Below, piece by piece: positions 19,454 to 29,666 of a stretch of 64,000 nucleotides of DNA. Every line of letters starts with the position of its first letter. Position 1 is the stretch's first letter. Made by a program: the position numbers and the translations under genes. This DNA comes from Flavobacterium flevense. GTDB lineage: Bacteria; Bacteroidota; Bacteroidia; Flavobacteriales; Flavobacteriaceae. The stretch lies in contig NZ_FRCC01000008.1 in assembly GCF_900142775.1 (NCBI RefSeq), positions 62,001-126,000 on the forward strand, written 5' to 3'. Below the pieces are notes generated by a model that saw nothing but the letters and a program-made list of their open reading frames with translations, did not search any database and was not told the DNA's origin.

Positions 19454-19852
19454 ATGAATACAGATCCTATTGCAGATTATTTAACGCGAGTTAGAAACGC
19501 TGTGGCTGCAAACCACAAAGTTGTTGAAATTCCGGCATCTAATCTAAAAAAAGAAATTACCAAGATCTTATTTGATCAAGGTTATATCTTAAGTTACAAA
19601 TTTGAAGAAAACACTGTTCAGGGTTCTATCAAAATTGCTTTAAAGTATGATAAAGATACTAAAGAGCCAGTTATTAAAGATATCCAAAGAATTAGTAAAC
19701 CAGGTTTACGTAAATATTCAAGTTCTTCAAATATTCCTAGAATCCTTAACGGATTAGGTATTGCTATTGTTTCTACTTCAAAAGGTTTGATGACTGGAAA
19801 GAAAGCTAAGCAATTAAATGTAGGTGGTGAAGTAATTTGCTACGTATACTAA
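19454..19852 (+). CDS. rpsH: 30S ribosomal protein S8
   Basis: S8 is a primary 16S rRNA binder of the central domain; in E. coli it represses the spc operon. The 132-residue protein starts [18 protein letters not shown] and ends with [21 protein letters not shown] and GEVICYVY, the RNA-binding C-terminal part. Its leader carries the nested hairpin at 19396-19439. If autoregulation occurs here, that hairpin is the first place to look. Confidence 0.98.
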   Translation: MNTDPIADYLTRVRNAVAANHKVVEIPASNLKKEITKILFDQGYILSYKFEENTVQGSIKIALKYDKDTKEPVIKDIQRISKPGLRKYSSSSNIPRILNGLGIAIVSTSKGLMTGKKAKQLNVGGEVICYVY

Positions 19853-19872
19853 TTTAAAAAGACTTATAAGAG

Positions 19873-20415
19873 ATGTCAAGAATAGGAAAGAGTCCAATTG
19901 TAATCCCTGCTGGAGTAACTGTTGAAGTTAAAGATGGTATCATTACAGTAAAAGGAAAAAACGGTCAACTAACACAGGAGTTTTCGGATGTAACTGTAAC
20001 AGTTGAAGGTGATCAGGTTCAAGTTGAAAGATCATCTGATCACAAAGATCAAAGAGCAAAACATGGTTTATACAGATCTTTAATCAGCAATATGATTGTT
20101 GGAGTAACTGAAGGTTTTACTAAATCTTTAGAATTGGTAGGAGTAGGTTACAGAGCTTCTAACCAAGGACAAAAATTAGATTTAGCACTTGGATTTTCTC
20201 ACAATATTGTTTTAGAAGTTGCTCCAGAAGTAACAGTTGAAACTATATCTGAAAAAGGTAAGAACCCAATTGTAAAATTAACATCATTTGACAAACAACT
20301 TTTAGGAGCTGTTGCTGCGAAAATCAGAGGTTTCCGTAAGCCAGAGCCGTACAAAGGAAAAGGTGTTAAATTTGTAGGTGAAGTATTAAGAAGAAAAGCA
20401 GGTAAATCAGCTTAA
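19873..20415 (+). CDS. rplF: 50S ribosomal protein L6
   Basis: L6 sits near the factor-binding site and the sarcin-ricin loop. The protein has 180 residues with two duplicated domains. It starts [19 protein letters not shown] and ends with the conserved [20 protein letters not shown] motif. It lies 20 nt after rpsH and 11 nt before rplR. Confidence 0.98.
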   Translation: MSRIGKSPIVIPAGVTVEVKDGIITVKGKNGQLTQEFSDVTVTVEGDQVQVERSSDHKDQRAKHGLYRSLISNMIVGVTEGFTKSLELVGVGYRASNQGQKLDLALGFSHNIVLEVAPEVTVETISEKGKNPIVKLTSFDKQLLGAVAAKIRGFRKPEPYKGKGVKFVGEVLRRKAGKSA

Positions 20416-20426
20416 AAAATAAGATT

Positions 20427-20777
20427 ATGTCATTAACAAAACCTGAAAGAAGACAGAGAATCAGATTCAGAATCAGAAAGACGATCAGCGGTACTGCTGC
20501 TACTCCTAGATTATCTGTATTTAGAAGTAACAAAGAAATTTATGCTCAACTTATTGATGACGTAAACGGTGTTACATTATTGTCTGCTTCTTCAAGAGAA
20601 AAAGAAATAGGAAAAGGTACTAACGTTGAAGTTGCGACTGCAGTTGGAAAACTTGTTGCAGAAAAAGCGTTAAAAGCCGGGGTTGAAACAGTAAAATTCG
20701 ATAGAGGAGGATACTTATACCACGGTCGTATTAAATCATTAGCAGAAGGCGCAAGAGCGGCTGGACTTAAATTCTAA
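20427..20777 (+). CDS. rplR: 50S ribosomal protein L18
   Basis: L18 brings 5S rRNA into the 50S subunit. The 116-residue protein shows [38 protein letters not shown] (quoted from start to end of the conserved block only in outline) and the C-terminal [20 protein letters not shown] signature. rpsE follows after 6 nt. Confidence 0.97.
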   Translation: MSLTKPERRQRIRFRIRKTISGTAATPRLSVFRSNKEIYAQLIDDVNGVTLLSASSREKEIGKGTNVEVATAVGKLVAEKALKAGVETVKFDRGGYLYHGRIKSLAEGARAAGLKF

Positions 20778-20783
20778 TATATT

Positions 20784-21305
20784 ATGTCTAAATACAAAAA
20801 TGTAGAATTGGTAAAACCAAGTGGTCTTGAACTTAAAGATCGTCTGGTAAGTGTTAATCGTGTTACTAAGGTTACAAAAGGAGGTAGAGCTTTTGGTTTT
20901 TCTGCGATTGTAGTTGTAGGTGATGAAAATGGAGTAGTTGGTCACGGATTAGGAAAATCTAAAGACGTTTCTGAAGCAATTGCGAAAGCAGTAGAAGATG
21001 CTAAGAAAAATTTAGTAAAAATTCCTTTGAACGGACAATCAGTTCCTCACGAACAAAAAGGTAAATTTGGTGGTGCACGTGTATTTTTAATTCCTGCCTC
21101 TCATGGTACAGGAGTTATTGCTGGTGGAGCTGTTCGTTCAGTTCTTGAATCAGTAGGAATTCATGATGTATTATCTAAATCTCAAGGATCATCAAATCCT
21201 CACAACGTAGTTAAAGCAACTTTTGATGCTTTATTACAAATGAGAAGTGCTCATACTGTTGCAAAACAAAGAGGAGTATCTTTAGAGAAAGTTTTTAAAG
21301 GTTAA
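20784..21305 (+). CDS. rpsE: 30S ribosomal protein S5
   Basis: S5 acts with S3 and S4 in mRNA entry and in decoding fidelity. The 173-residue protein has the dsRNA-binding-like N-terminal domain with [21 protein letters not shown] and [12 protein letters not shown]. The C-terminal domain contains [17 protein letters not shown]. The loop targeted by spectinomycin-resistance mutations (VTKGGR) is unaltered. Confidence 0.98.
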   Translation: MSKYKNVELVKPSGLELKDRLVSVNRVTKVTKGGRAFGFSAIVVVGDENGVVGHGLGKSKDVSEAIAKAVEDAKKNLVKIPLNGQSVPHEQKGKFGGARVFLIPASHGTGVIAGGAVRSVLESVGIHDVLSKSQGSSNPHNVVKATFDALLQMRSAHTVAKQRGVSLEKVFKG

Positions 21306-21317
21306 TTCAAGGAAATT

Positions 21318-21500
21318 ATGGCTAAATTATTAGTAAAACAAGTTAGAAGTAAAATCAACTGTCCACTTGATCAAAAAAGAGGATTAGAGGCTTTAGGTCT
21401 ACGTAAAATGGGTCAGGTTGTAGAACATGATTCAAACCCTGCAATCCTTGGGATGATAAACAAAGTTAAACACTTAGTTTCTGTAGAAGAAGCTAAATAA
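21318..21500 (+). CDS. rpmD: 50S ribosomal protein L30
   Basis: L30 is a small peripheral 50S protein with a ferredoxin-like fold. The 60-residue protein has VKQVRSKINCPLDQKRGLEALGLRKMGQVVEHD (quoted only in outline here), the usual single-domain L30 pattern with LGLRKMG. It lies between rpsE and rplO, as in most spc operons. Confidence 0.95.
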   Translation: MAKLLVKQVRSKINCPLDQKRGLEALGLRKMGQVVEHDSNPAILGMINKVKHLVSVEEAK

Positions 21501-21512
21501 CAAATAACTGTT

Positions 21513-21965
21513 ATGAATTTAAGTAACTTACAACCAGCTGAAGGGTCAACACATAATCAAAATAAAAGATTAGGTAGAGGAGAAGGTTCTGGAAAAGGTG
21601 GTACCGCTGCACGTGGACACAAAGGAGCAAAATCTCGTTCTGGATATTCTAAAAAAATTGGTTTTGAAGGAGGTCAAATGCCACTTCAAAGACGTGTTCC
21701 TAAGTTTGGTTTTACAAACATCAATCGTAAAGAATACGAAGGTGTAAATCTTGATACACTTCAATTATTAGTTGATAATGGTGTGATTACAGATACTGTT
21801 GATATGTCAGTTTTTGTTTCAAACCGTTTAGCAACTAAGAATGAAATTGTTAAGATTTTAGGAAGAGGAGAATTGAAAGCTAAATTAAAAGTAACTGCTC
21901 ACAAATTTACTGCTACTGCAAAAGCTGCTATTGAAGCTGCTGGAGGAGAGGCTGTAACAATATAA
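21513..21965 (+). CDS. rplO: 50S ribosomal protein L15
   Basis: L15 is a late assembly protein with a long basic N-terminal extension. The 150-residue protein shows LQPAEGSTHNQNKRLGRGEG, GSGKGGTAARGHKGAKSRSG and EGGQMPLQRRVPKFGF, which are diagnostic. It is followed after 14 nt by secY, the conserved order. Confidence 0.98.
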   Translation: MNLSNLQPAEGSTHNQNKRLGRGEGSGKGGTAARGHKGAKSRSGYSKKIGFEGGQMPLQRRVPKFGFTNINRKEYEGVNLDTLQLLVDNGVITDTVDMSVFVSNRLATKNEIVKILGRGELKAKLKVTAHKFTATAKAAIEAAGGEAVTI

Positions 21966-21979
21966 TTTTTCAATTAACT

Positions 21980-23326
21980 ATGAAGAAATTTATTGAATCA
22001 ATTAGTAATGTTTGGAAAATCGAGGAGCTAAAAAACAGAATCCTGATTACTTTAGGTCTGCTTTTAGTTTATCGTTTTGGAGCTCAAGTAACACTTCCAG
22101 GTATAGATGCGACTCAGCTGGCTAATTTAGCTGGTCAAACTAAGGAAGGGATTGGTTCAATTCTTGACATGTTTACTGGAGGTGCATTTTCACAAGCATC
22201 AGTTTTTGCTTTAGGAATTATGCCTTATATTTCTGCATCTATCGTTGTACAGCTTATGGGAATTGCTATTCCTTATTTGCAAAAATTACAAAGTGATGGA
22301 GAAAGTGGTAGAAAGAAGATTAATCAAATTACTCGTTGGTTAACTATCGTTATTACTTTAGTTCAAGGGCCTACGTATATTTATAATCTTTACAAAACTT
22401 TACCAGGAAGTGCATTTTTATTAGGTTTTAGTTCTTTTGAATTCTTATTTTCTTCAGTAATTATCTTAGTTACAGGTACAATTTTTGCCATGTGGTTAGG
22501 AGAAAAAATAACTGATAAAGGAATTGGAAACGGAATTTCACTATTAATTATGGTGGGTATTCTAGCAAGATTTCCTCAAGCATTTATTCAGGAGTTTACA
22601 ACTAGAGTTACTAATAACAACGGTGGACCAATGTTGTTAGTGATTGAAATAATTATTTGGCTTTTAGTTATCATTGCTTGTGTTTTGTTAACTATGGCTA
22701 TTCGAAAAATACCAGTTCAGTATGCACGTCGTACTGCTTCTGGTGATTTTGAACAAGATATGTTAGGAGGAAATAGACAATGGATTCCTTTGAAGCTTAA
22801 TGCTTCCGGGGTTATGCCAATTATTTTTGCGCAAGCAATTATGTTTATTCCTGCTGCTTTAGCAGGATTGTCAAATTCCGATACTTCACAGTCTATTGCA
22901 GGTGCATTTAGTAATATGTTTGGGTTTTGGTACAATTTTGTATTCGCTACATTAATTGTAGTATTTACTTTCTTTTACACAGCAATTACAGTTCCTACTA
23001 ATAAGATGTCAGATGATCTTAAAAGAAGTGGTGGTTTTATTCCGGGTGTAAGACCTGGAGCTGAAACTTCTGATTTTCTTGACAAGGTAATGTCTTTGAT
23101 AACTTTTCCAGGTTCTTTATTTCTTGCTCTAATAGCTGTGTTCCCAGCCATAGTTGTAAGTCTTATGGATGTTCAACAATCTTGGGCAATGTTTTTTGGA
23201 GGTACTTCATTGATAATTATGGTAGGTGTTGCAATTGACACAATTCAGCAAATCAATTCATATTTGTTGAATAAGCATTATGATGGTTTAATGAAAAGCG
23301 GAAAAAATAGAAAAGCAGTAGCTTAA
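21980..23326 (+). CDS. secY: Preprotein translocase subunit SecY
   Basis: SecY is the protein-conducting channel of the inner membrane and works with SecE, SecG and SecA. The 448-residue protein has ten hydrophobic segments. The N-terminal helix [20 protein letters not shown] is followed by a plug-like [20 protein letters not shown] region. The cytoplasmic C5 loop has [15 protein letters not shown] and the conserved RPG. Its place inside the ribosomal operon ties translocon supply to ribosome synthesis. adk and map, which often follow secY in other phyla, are absent, and infA follows after 4 nt. Confidence 0.98.
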   Translation: MKKFIESISNVWKIEELKNRILITLGLLLVYRFGAQVTLPGIDATQLANLAGQTKEGIGSILDMFTGGAFSQASVFALGIMPYISASIVVQLMGIAIPYLQKLQSDGESGRKKINQITRWLTIVITLVQGPTYIYNLYKTLPGSAFLLGFSSFEFLFSSVIILVTGTIFAMWLGEKITDKGIGNGISLLIMVGILARFPQAFIQEFTTRVTNNNGGPMLLVIEIIIWLLVIIACVLLTMAIRKIPVQYARRTASGDFEQDMLGGNRQWIPLKLNASGVMPIIFAQAIMFIPAALAGLSNSDTSQSIAGAFSNMFGFWYNFVFATLIVVFTFFYTAITVPTNKMSDDLKRSGGFIPGVRPGAETSDFLDKVMSLITFPGSLFLALIAVFPAIVVSLMDVQQSWAMFFGGTSLIIMVGVAIDTIQQINSYLLNKHYDGLMKSGKNRKAVA

Positions 23327-23330
23327 TTTT

Positions 23331-23546
23331 ATGGCAAAACAATCAGCAATAGAACAAGACGGATCAATCATTGAAGCATTGTCAAATGCAATGTTCCGTG
23401 TAGAATTAGAGAATGGACATGTTGTAATTGCTCATATTTCAGGAAAAATGCGTATGCATTATATCAAATTATTACCAGGTGATAAAGTGAAATTGGAAAT
23501 GAGCCCTTATGATTTGTCTAAAGCAAGAATTACTTATAGATATTAA
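23331..23546 (+). CDS. infA: Translation initiation factor IF-1
   Basis: IF-1 is a single OB-fold protein that occupies the A site during initiation. The 71-residue protein has [40 protein letters not shown] and the conserved [20 protein letters not shown] motif. Only 4 nt separate it from secY. Confidence 0.98.
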   Translation: MAKQSAIEQDGSIIEALSNAMFRVELENGHVVIAHISGKMRMHYIKLLPGDKVKLEMSPYDLSKARITYRY

Positions 23547-23557
23547 AGATATTCACA

Positions 23558-23674
23558 ATGAAAGTAAGAGCATCAGTAAAAAAGAGAAGTGCCGAGTGCA
23601 TTATCGTACGTAGAAAAGGAAGATTATACGTAATAAACAAAAAGAATCCTAGATTTAAACAAAGACAAGGATAA
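23558..23674 (+). CDS. rpmJ: 50S ribosomal protein L36, zinc-free form
   Basis: This very short gene encodes 38 residues, starting [19 protein letters not shown] and ending NPRFKQRQG. It fills the space between infA and rpsM exactly, with 11 nt and 2 nt gaps. The start and end match the L36 family. Of the usual CxxC...C...H zinc ligands only one Cys (Cys14) remains: position 11 is Ser, position 27 is Asn, and the usual His near position 32 is Phe. It should therefore fold without zinc. Confidence 0.95.
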
Positions 23675-23676
23675 TT

Positions 23677-24051
23677 ATGGCAAGAATAGCAGGGGTAGAT
23701 ATCCCAAAAAACAAGAGAGGTGTTATTGCACTTACCTACATCTTCGGATTAGGAAAAAGTAGAGCTATAGAGATTTTAGAGAAAGCTCAGGTTAGCCAGG
23801 ACAAAAAAGTTCAAGATTGGAATGATGACGAGATCGGAGCAATTCGTGAAGCTGTTGGAGCATTCAAAATTGAAGGAGAATTGCGTTCAGAAGTTTCTTT
23901 GAATATCAAACGTTTAATGGATATTGGATGTTACAGAGGTATTCGTCACAGAACTGGTCTTCCATTAAGAGGACAAAGAACTAAAAACAACTCTAGAACT
24001 AGAAAAGGTAAAAGAAAAACTGTTGCTAACAAGAAAAAAGCAACTAAATAA
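23677..24051 (+). CDS. rpsM: 30S ribosomal protein S13
   Basis: S13 lies in the 30S head and contacts P-site tRNA and 50S bridges B1a and B1b. The 124-residue protein starts [20 protein letters not shown] and ends with the basic tail containing [20 protein letters not shown]. It begins the alpha-operon part of the cluster (S13-S11-S4-alpha-L17). Confidence 0.98.
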   Translation: MARIAGVDIPKNKRGVIALTYIFGLGKSRAIEILEKAQVSQDKKVQDWNDDEIGAIREAVGAFKIEGELRSEVSLNIKRLMDIGCYRGIRHRTGLPLRGQRTKNNSRTRKGKRKTVANKKKATK

Positions 24052-24059
24052 TAAGTAAT

Positions 24060-24443
24060 ATGGCTAAAGCAACTACAAAAAAACGTAAAGTTATCGTTGA
24101 ATCAACGGGAGAAGCTCATATTTCTGCTACCTTCAATAACATCATCATTTCTTTGACAAACAAAAAAGGTGAAGTTATTTCTTGGTCTTCAGCTGGTAAA
24201 ATGGGTTTTAGAGGTTCTAAAAAGAACACTCCATACGCAGCTCAAATGGCCGCAGAAGATTGTAGTAAAGTAGCTCTTGAAGCTGGATTGAAAAAAGTTA
24301 AGGTTTATGTAAAAGGACCAGGAAACGGACGTGAGTCTGCTATCCGTTCTATTCATAACGGAGGAATCGAAGTAACTGAAATCATTGATGTTACTCCAAT
24401 GCCTCACAACGGATGTCGTCCTCCAAAGAGACGTAGAGTTTAA
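24060..24443 (+). CDS. rpsK: 30S ribosomal protein S11
   Basis: S11 forms part of the 30S platform near the E-site mRNA. The 127-residue protein carries [34 protein letters not shown] and the C-terminal [18 protein letters not shown] signature. It lies 8 nt after rpsM and is followed by an 88-nt gap before rpsD. Confidence 0.98.
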   Translation: MAKATTKKRKVIVESTGEAHISATFNNIIISLTNKKGEVISWSSAGKMGFRGSKKNTPYAAQMAAEDCSKVALEAGLKKVKVYVKGPGNGRESAIRSIHNGGIEVTEIIDVTPMPHNGCRPPKRRRV

Positions 24444-24465
24444 TAATTTAATTTAAGTATAACTA

Positions 24466-24515
24466 GGTAGAAACACGATTATCGAAGGATATGACCTGAA
24501 TTCATAATCTCTACC
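24466..24515 (+). promoter_or_regulatory. Candidate structured leader of rpsD
   Basis: GGTAGA at 24466-24471 pairs with TCTACC at 24510-24515 and encloses 38 nt in the 88-nt rpsK-rpsD gap. No promoter consensus or T-run is seen. S4 represses the alpha operon in E. coli by binding a leader, so an S4-responsive RNA is possible. The stem is short, so this is a weak call. Confidence 0.35.
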
Positions 24516-24531
24516 TTAATAATTCATTGAA

Positions 24532-25137
24532 ATGGCAAGATATACTGGTCCTAAAACTAGAATTGCTCGTAAATTTGGCGAAGCAATCTTCGGAGATGAC
24601 AAATCTTTCGAAAAAAGAAATTATCCTCCTGGACAACACGGGATGGCTAAAAAAAGAGGTAAAAAATCTGAATATGCAATCCAGTTAATGGAAAAGCAAA
24701 AAGCTAAATATTCTTACGGAATTTTAGAAAAACAATTCAGAGGTTTATTTAAAAAAGCATCAGCTACTAAAGGTGTTACTGGTGAAGTTCTTTTACAATT
24801 ATGTGAGGCAAGATTGGATAATGTAGTTTTTAGAATGGGCGTTGCTCCTTCTAGAAGAGGTGCTAGACAATTAGTTTCTCACAGACACATCACTGTAAAC
24901 GGTGAAGTTGTAAACATTCCTTCTTACCACCTTAAACCTGGTGATAAAGTTGCAGTTCGTGAAAAATCTAAATCTTTAGAAGCAATCGAACGTTCTTTAT
25001 CTAATTCAAGTCAAGTTTATGAATGGATTACATGGAACAATGACGTTAAAGAAGGTACTTTTGTAAGTGTACCTGCGAGACTTCAAATTCCAGAAAACAT
25101 TAAAGAACAATTAATCGTAGAGTTGTACAACAAATAA
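24532..25137 (+). CDS. rpsD: 30S ribosomal protein S4, zinc-free form
   Basis: S4 starts assembly of the 30S body and affects accuracy. The 201-residue protein has the S4 RNA-binding domain with [20 protein letters not shown] and the [20 protein letters not shown] motif. The N-terminal arm has no cysteine, so this is the zinc-free form. A candidate regulatory stem lies in the 88-nt leader. rpoA follows after 21 nt. Confidence 0.98.
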   Translation: MARYTGPKTRIARKFGEAIFGDDKSFEKRNYPPGQHGMAKKRGKKSEYAIQLMEKQKAKYSYGILEKQFRGLFKKASATKGVTGEVLLQLCEARLDNVVFRMGVAPSRRGARQLVSHRHITVNGEVVNIPSYHLKPGDKVAVREKSKSLEAIERSLSNSSQVYEWITWNNDVKEGTFVSVPARLQIPENIKEQLIVELYNK

Positions 25138-25158
25138 TAATTGACTTAGTCGAAATTT

Positions 25159-26151
25159 ATGGCAATATTTAATTTTCAAAAGCCCGATAAAGTTATCATG
25201 ATCGATTCAACCGATTTTGAAGGTAAATTCGAATTTAGACCTTTAGAACCTGGTTATGGATTGACTGTTGGTAATGCACTTAGAAGAGTTTTGCTTTCAG
25301 CATTGGAAGGGTATGCAATTACATCTGTTCGCATAGAAGGTGTAGATCATGAGTTTTCTACTATTTCAGGAGTTGTTGAAGATGTTACCGAAATTATCCT
25401 TAATTTAAAACAAGTACGTTTCAAACGTCAAATTGAAGATATCGATAATGAATCAGTTTCTATTTCTGTTTCCGGTAAAGATCAATTAACAGCTGGTGAT
25501 TTTCAAAAATTTATTTCAGGTTTCCAAGTTTTGAACCCAGAACTGGTTATCTGTAATTTAGATCCAAAAATCAAATTGAGTCTTGATTTAACAATCGAGA
25601 AAGGTAGAGGATATGTTCCTGCTGAGGAGAACAAAAAACAAAATGCTGCAATTGGAACCATATTTACAGATTCTATTTTTACTCCGGTAAAAAATGTAAA
25701 ATATGCAATAGAAAACTTCCGTGTGGAGCAAAAAACAGATTATGAAAAATTAGTTTTCGAAATTAAAACTGATGGTTCTATTAATCCAAAAGATGCACTA
25801 ACTGAAGCTGCTAAAGTTCTGATTCACCATTTCATGTTGTTCTCTGACGAAAGAATTACACTTGAGGCTGATGAAATTGCACAAACAGAATCCTACGATG
25901 AGGAATCATTACACATGAGACAATTGCTTAAAACTAAGCTTGTTGATATGGATCTGTCTGTGAGAGCCTTAAATTGTTTGAAAGCGGCTGAAGTTGATAC
26001 ACTTGGTGATTTAGTATCGTTCAATAAAAATGACCTAATGAAATTCCGTAATTTCGGTAAAAAATCTTTAACAGAGCTGGATGAACTTGTAGCAGTTAAA
26101 AATTTGACTTTCGGAATGGATTTAGCTAAATACAAACTAGATAAAGAATAA
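25159..26151 (+). CDS. rpoA: DNA-directed RNA polymerase subunit alpha
   Basis: Alpha dimerises to seed RNA polymerase assembly. The N-terminal domain (about 1-230) has [20 protein letters not shown] and [20 protein letters not shown]. After an acidic linker, the C-terminal domain (about 250-325) has [20 protein letters not shown] and [18 protein letters not shown], the helix-hairpin-helix fold that touches UP elements and activators. The protein has 330 residues. It sits between rpsD and rplQ. Confidence 0.98.
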   Translation: MAIFNFQKPDKVIMIDSTDFEGKFEFRPLEPGYGLTVGNALRRVLLSALEGYAITSVRIEGVDHEFSTISGVVEDVTEIILNLKQVRFKRQIEDIDNESVSISVSGKDQLTAGDFQKFISGFQVLNPELVICNLDPKIKLSLDLTIEKGRGYVPAEENKKQNAAIGTIFTDSIFTPVKNVKYAIENFRVEQKTDYEKLVFEIKTDGSINPKDALTEAAKVLIHHFMLFSDERITLEADEIAQTESYDEESLHMRQLLKTKLVDMDLSVRALNCLKAAEVDTLGDLVSFNKNDLMKFRNFGKKSLTELDELVAVKNLTFGMDLAKYKLDKE

Positions 26152-26164
26152 ATTACTCATATTT

Positions 26165-26187
26165 TGCTCTCCATAGAGGATAGTAGC
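26165..26187 (+). promoter_or_regulatory. Small hairpin in the rplQ leader
   Basis: TGCT/AGCA outer arms and CTCT/AGAG inner arms form a bulged hairpin inside the 62-nt rpoA-rplQ gap. There is no T-run, so it does not look like a terminator. A regulatory role is a guess. Confidence 0.3.
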
Positions 26188-26213
26188 AAGATGAGGGTTT
26201 AAAAAAACACGTC

Positions 26214-26711
26214 ATGAGACACGGAAAAAAATTCAATCACTTAAGCAGACAGACTGCACATAGAAAATCTATGTTAGCTAATATGGCTTGTTCTCTAATC
26301 GAGCACAAACGTATTAACACTACTGTTGCTAAAGCAAAAGCGCTTAAACAATTTGTTGAGCCGCTTATAACAAAATCTAAAAATGATACGACTCACAATC
26401 GTCGTATCGTTTTTGCTAACTTACGTAGTAAATATGCTGTAACTGACTTGTTCAGAGATGTAGCTGCTAAAGTTGGTGATCGTCCGGGAGGATACACTCG
26501 TATCATTAAAGTTGGAAATCGTTTAGGAGATAATGCTGATATGGCAATGATCGAATTAGTAGATTTTAACGAACTTTACAACGGTGGTAAAAAAGAAGTT
26601 AAAAAAGCAAAAAGCCGTCGTGGTGGTAAAGCTAAGAAAACAGAAGAAGCTCCGGTTGCCGAAGCTCCTGCTGCAGAAACTGAAACTACTGACGAAACTG
26701 CTGCTGAATAA
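26214..26711 (+). CDS. rplQ: 50S ribosomal protein L17
   Basis: L17 binds near the exit tunnel. The conserved domain (about residues 1-115) starts [20 protein letters not shown] and contains [19 protein letters not shown]. The protein has 165 residues against 127 in E. coli. The extra part is a basic stretch followed by an Ala/Glu/Thr-rich acidic tail ([18 protein letters not shown]), a low-complexity extension often found in this phylum. It is the last gene of the supercluster and is followed by a terminator. Confidence 0.98.
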   Translation: MRHGKKFNHLSRQTAHRKSMLANMACSLIEHKRINTTVAKAKALKQFVEPLITKSKNDTTHNRRIVFANLRSKYAVTDLFRDVAAKVGDRPGGYTRIIKVGNRLGDNADMAMIELVDFNELYNGGKKEVKKAKSRRGGKAKKTEEAPVAEAPAAETETTDETAAE

Positions 26712-26738
26712 TTATGAAGATAATCATTCTATAGAATC

Positions 26739-26775
26739 AAGGATAAACTATTTTTTTAGTTTATCCTTTTTTTTT
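26739..26775 (+). terminator. Intrinsic terminator of the ribosomal supercluster
   Basis: AAGGATAAACT and AGTTTATCCTT form a perfect 11-bp stem with an 8-nt loop, followed by a T-run. It lies 27 nt after the rplQ stop codon. Confidence 0.88.
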
Positions 26776-26874
26776 GATTTTTTAGTAATGAAGTTTGTGT
26801 TAGCTTAAAATGCTATAATTATTTTCAATTCTAAAATAATTTTTAAAATTGTTGCTTTCACTGCTTTAATGAAT

Positions 26875-26882
26875 TAAATTTG
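26875..26882 (+). promoter_or_regulatory. -7 element of the carA promoter
   Basis: TAAATTTG matches TAnnTTTG and lies 18 nt before the carA ATG. The expected TTTG about 19 nt upstream is poor (TTGC), so only the -7 half is supported. Confidence 0.5.
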
Positions 26883-26900
26883 CACCATATTTAACAACAA

Positions 26901-28001
26901 ATGAAATACACAACACGAAAAAGCGCCATCCTTTTATTAAGTGACGGAACTATATTCCACGGAAAATCTATCGGAATCAGCGGAACCACTTTTGGTGAAG
27001 TATGTTTTAATACTGGTATGACCGGTTACCAGGAAATTTTTACTGACCCATCTTATTTTGGGCAAATCATGGTAGCTACTAATCCGCACATCGGGAATTA
27101 TGGCGTTAATGATAACGAGGTAGAATCAAAAGGGATTAAAATTTCCGGTTTGGTTTGTAAGAATTTTAGTTTTAATTACTCCAGAGAAGATGCTTCAGGA
27201 AGTTTAGAAGAATATTTTACAAAACATAATTTGATTTGTATTTCTGATGTAGATACACGTGCACTTGTTAGCTATATTCGTGATAACGGTGCTATGAACG
27301 CTGTAATTTGTACAGATGATACTCCGGTTGAAGAACTTAAAGCTGCTTTAGCTGATGTTCCGGATATGAAAGGTTTAGAGTTAGCATCAAAAGTTTCTAC
27401 TAAGGAGCCTTATTTTTATGGAGACAAAAATGCTACTTACAGAGTTTCGGCTTTAGATTTAGGAATCAAAACAAATATTTTACGTAATCTTGCTAAAAGA
27501 GACTGTTATATTAAGGTGTACCCGTATAATTCATCTTATGCTGAGTTAGAGTCTTTTAATCCCGATGGTTTTTTCTTGTCAAACGGACCTGGTGATCCGG
27601 AGCCTTTAGAGAATGCAATTGAGGTGGCTAAAGAAATCTTAGTAAGTAAAAAGCCTTTGTTTGGAATTTGCTTAGGGCATCAGGTAATGGGATTGGCAAA
27701 TGGAATTTCTACCTATAAAATGTTTAATGGGCACCGAGGAATTAATCATCCAGTGATGAACTTAGTTTCAGGAAAAGGAGAAATTACTTCTCAAAATCAT
27801 GGTTTTGCTGTGAACAGAGAAGAAGTAGAAGCGCATCCGGAATTGGAAATCACGCATCTTCACCTTAATGACGGAACAGTAGCCGGTATGCGAGTGAAAG
27901 GTACAAACTGTTTTTCAGTTCAATACCATCCCGAAGCAAGTCCTGGACCACATGATTCTTCGTACTTATTTGATCAGTTTATAGAAACTTTGAAAAAATA
28001 A
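26901..28001 (+). CDS. carA: Carbamoyl-phosphate synthase small (glutaminase) subunit
   Basis: CarA hydrolyses glutamine and channels ammonia to CarB for carbamoyl phosphate, the precursor of pyrimidines and arginine. The N-terminal domain has GTTFGEVCFNTGMTGYQEI. The C-terminal class-I glutaminase has the nucleophile motif GICLGHQVMGL and the partner QYHPEASPGPHDS with His and Glu, so the triad is complete. The protein has 366 residues. carB is not adjacent. The gene is monocistronic between two terminators. Confidence 0.97.
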   Translation: MKYTTRKSAILLLSDGTIFHGKSIGISGTTFGEVCFNTGMTGYQEIFTDPSYFGQIMVATNPHIGNYGVNDNEVESKGIKISGLVCKNFSFNYSREDASGSLEEYFTKHNLICISDVDTRALVSYIRDNGAMNAVICTDDTPVEELKAALADVPDMKGLELASKVSTKEPYFYGDKNATYRVSALDLGIKTNILRNLAKRDCYIKVYPYNSSYAELESFNPDGFFLSNGPGDPEPLENAIEVAKEILVSKKPLFGICLGHQVMGLANGISTYKMFNGHRGINHPVMNLVSGKGEITSQNHGFAVNREEVEAHPELEITHLHLNDGTVAGMRVKGTNCFSVQYHPEASPGPHDSSYLFDQFIETLKK

Positions 28002-28022
28002 TTCCTTTTTTAAAAGATAATG

Positions 28023-28058
28023 ACAGGCTAAACATTTTTTGTTTAGCCTGTTTTTTTT
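28023..28058 (+). terminator. Intrinsic terminator of carA
   Basis: ACAGGCTAAAC and GTTTAGCCTGT form a perfect 11-bp stem with a 7-nt loop and are followed by a T-run. Confidence 0.9.
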
Positions 28059-28182
28059 GTTTTGAGTTTTTTTAATGCCATTTTATTGTAAATTTTATTT
28101 TAAATTATGTTTAAAAAAAAGATTTATAACGTTTTCGTTGATAAGATTAAAAAAATAAATACCGTGTTTGAAAAACTTAGAA

Positions 28183-28190
28183 TATATTTG
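28183..28190 (+). promoter_or_regulatory. -7 element of the eno promoter
   Basis: TATATTTG matches TAnnTTTG and lies 27 nt before the eno ATG. A TTTG is present at 28167-28170, but the 12-nt spacing is shorter than the usual 17-20, so the -33 half is uncertain. Confidence 0.5.
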
Positions 28191-28205
28191 TATTTTAAAA
28201 TTTAA

Positions 28206-29510
<1,305 letters not shown>

Positions 29511-29533
29511 GAATAACAAATTGTTATTTTTTT

Positions 29534-29567
29534 AAAGCCATTCATTTTAAATGAATGGCTTTTTTTG
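29534..29567 (+). terminator. Intrinsic terminator of eno
   Basis: AAAGCCATTCATTT and AAATGAATGGCTTT form a perfect 14-bp palindrome around a single base, followed by a T-run. Confidence 0.9.
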
Positions 29568-29621
29568 TCAAATTTAACAATATCACTGTTTTTTTCTCTT
29601 TTTAATTAACGTTATTATCCT

Positions 29622-29629
29622 TAGATTTG
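29622..29629 (+). promoter_or_regulatory. -7 element of the gltA promoter
   Basis: TAGATTTG matches TAnnTTTG and lies 37 nt before the gltA ATG. The -33 position carries TTTT instead of TTTG. Confidence 0.5.
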
Positions 29630-29666
29630 GTAAATTATTAAGTGTAAAGATTTATTTCAAATTATT

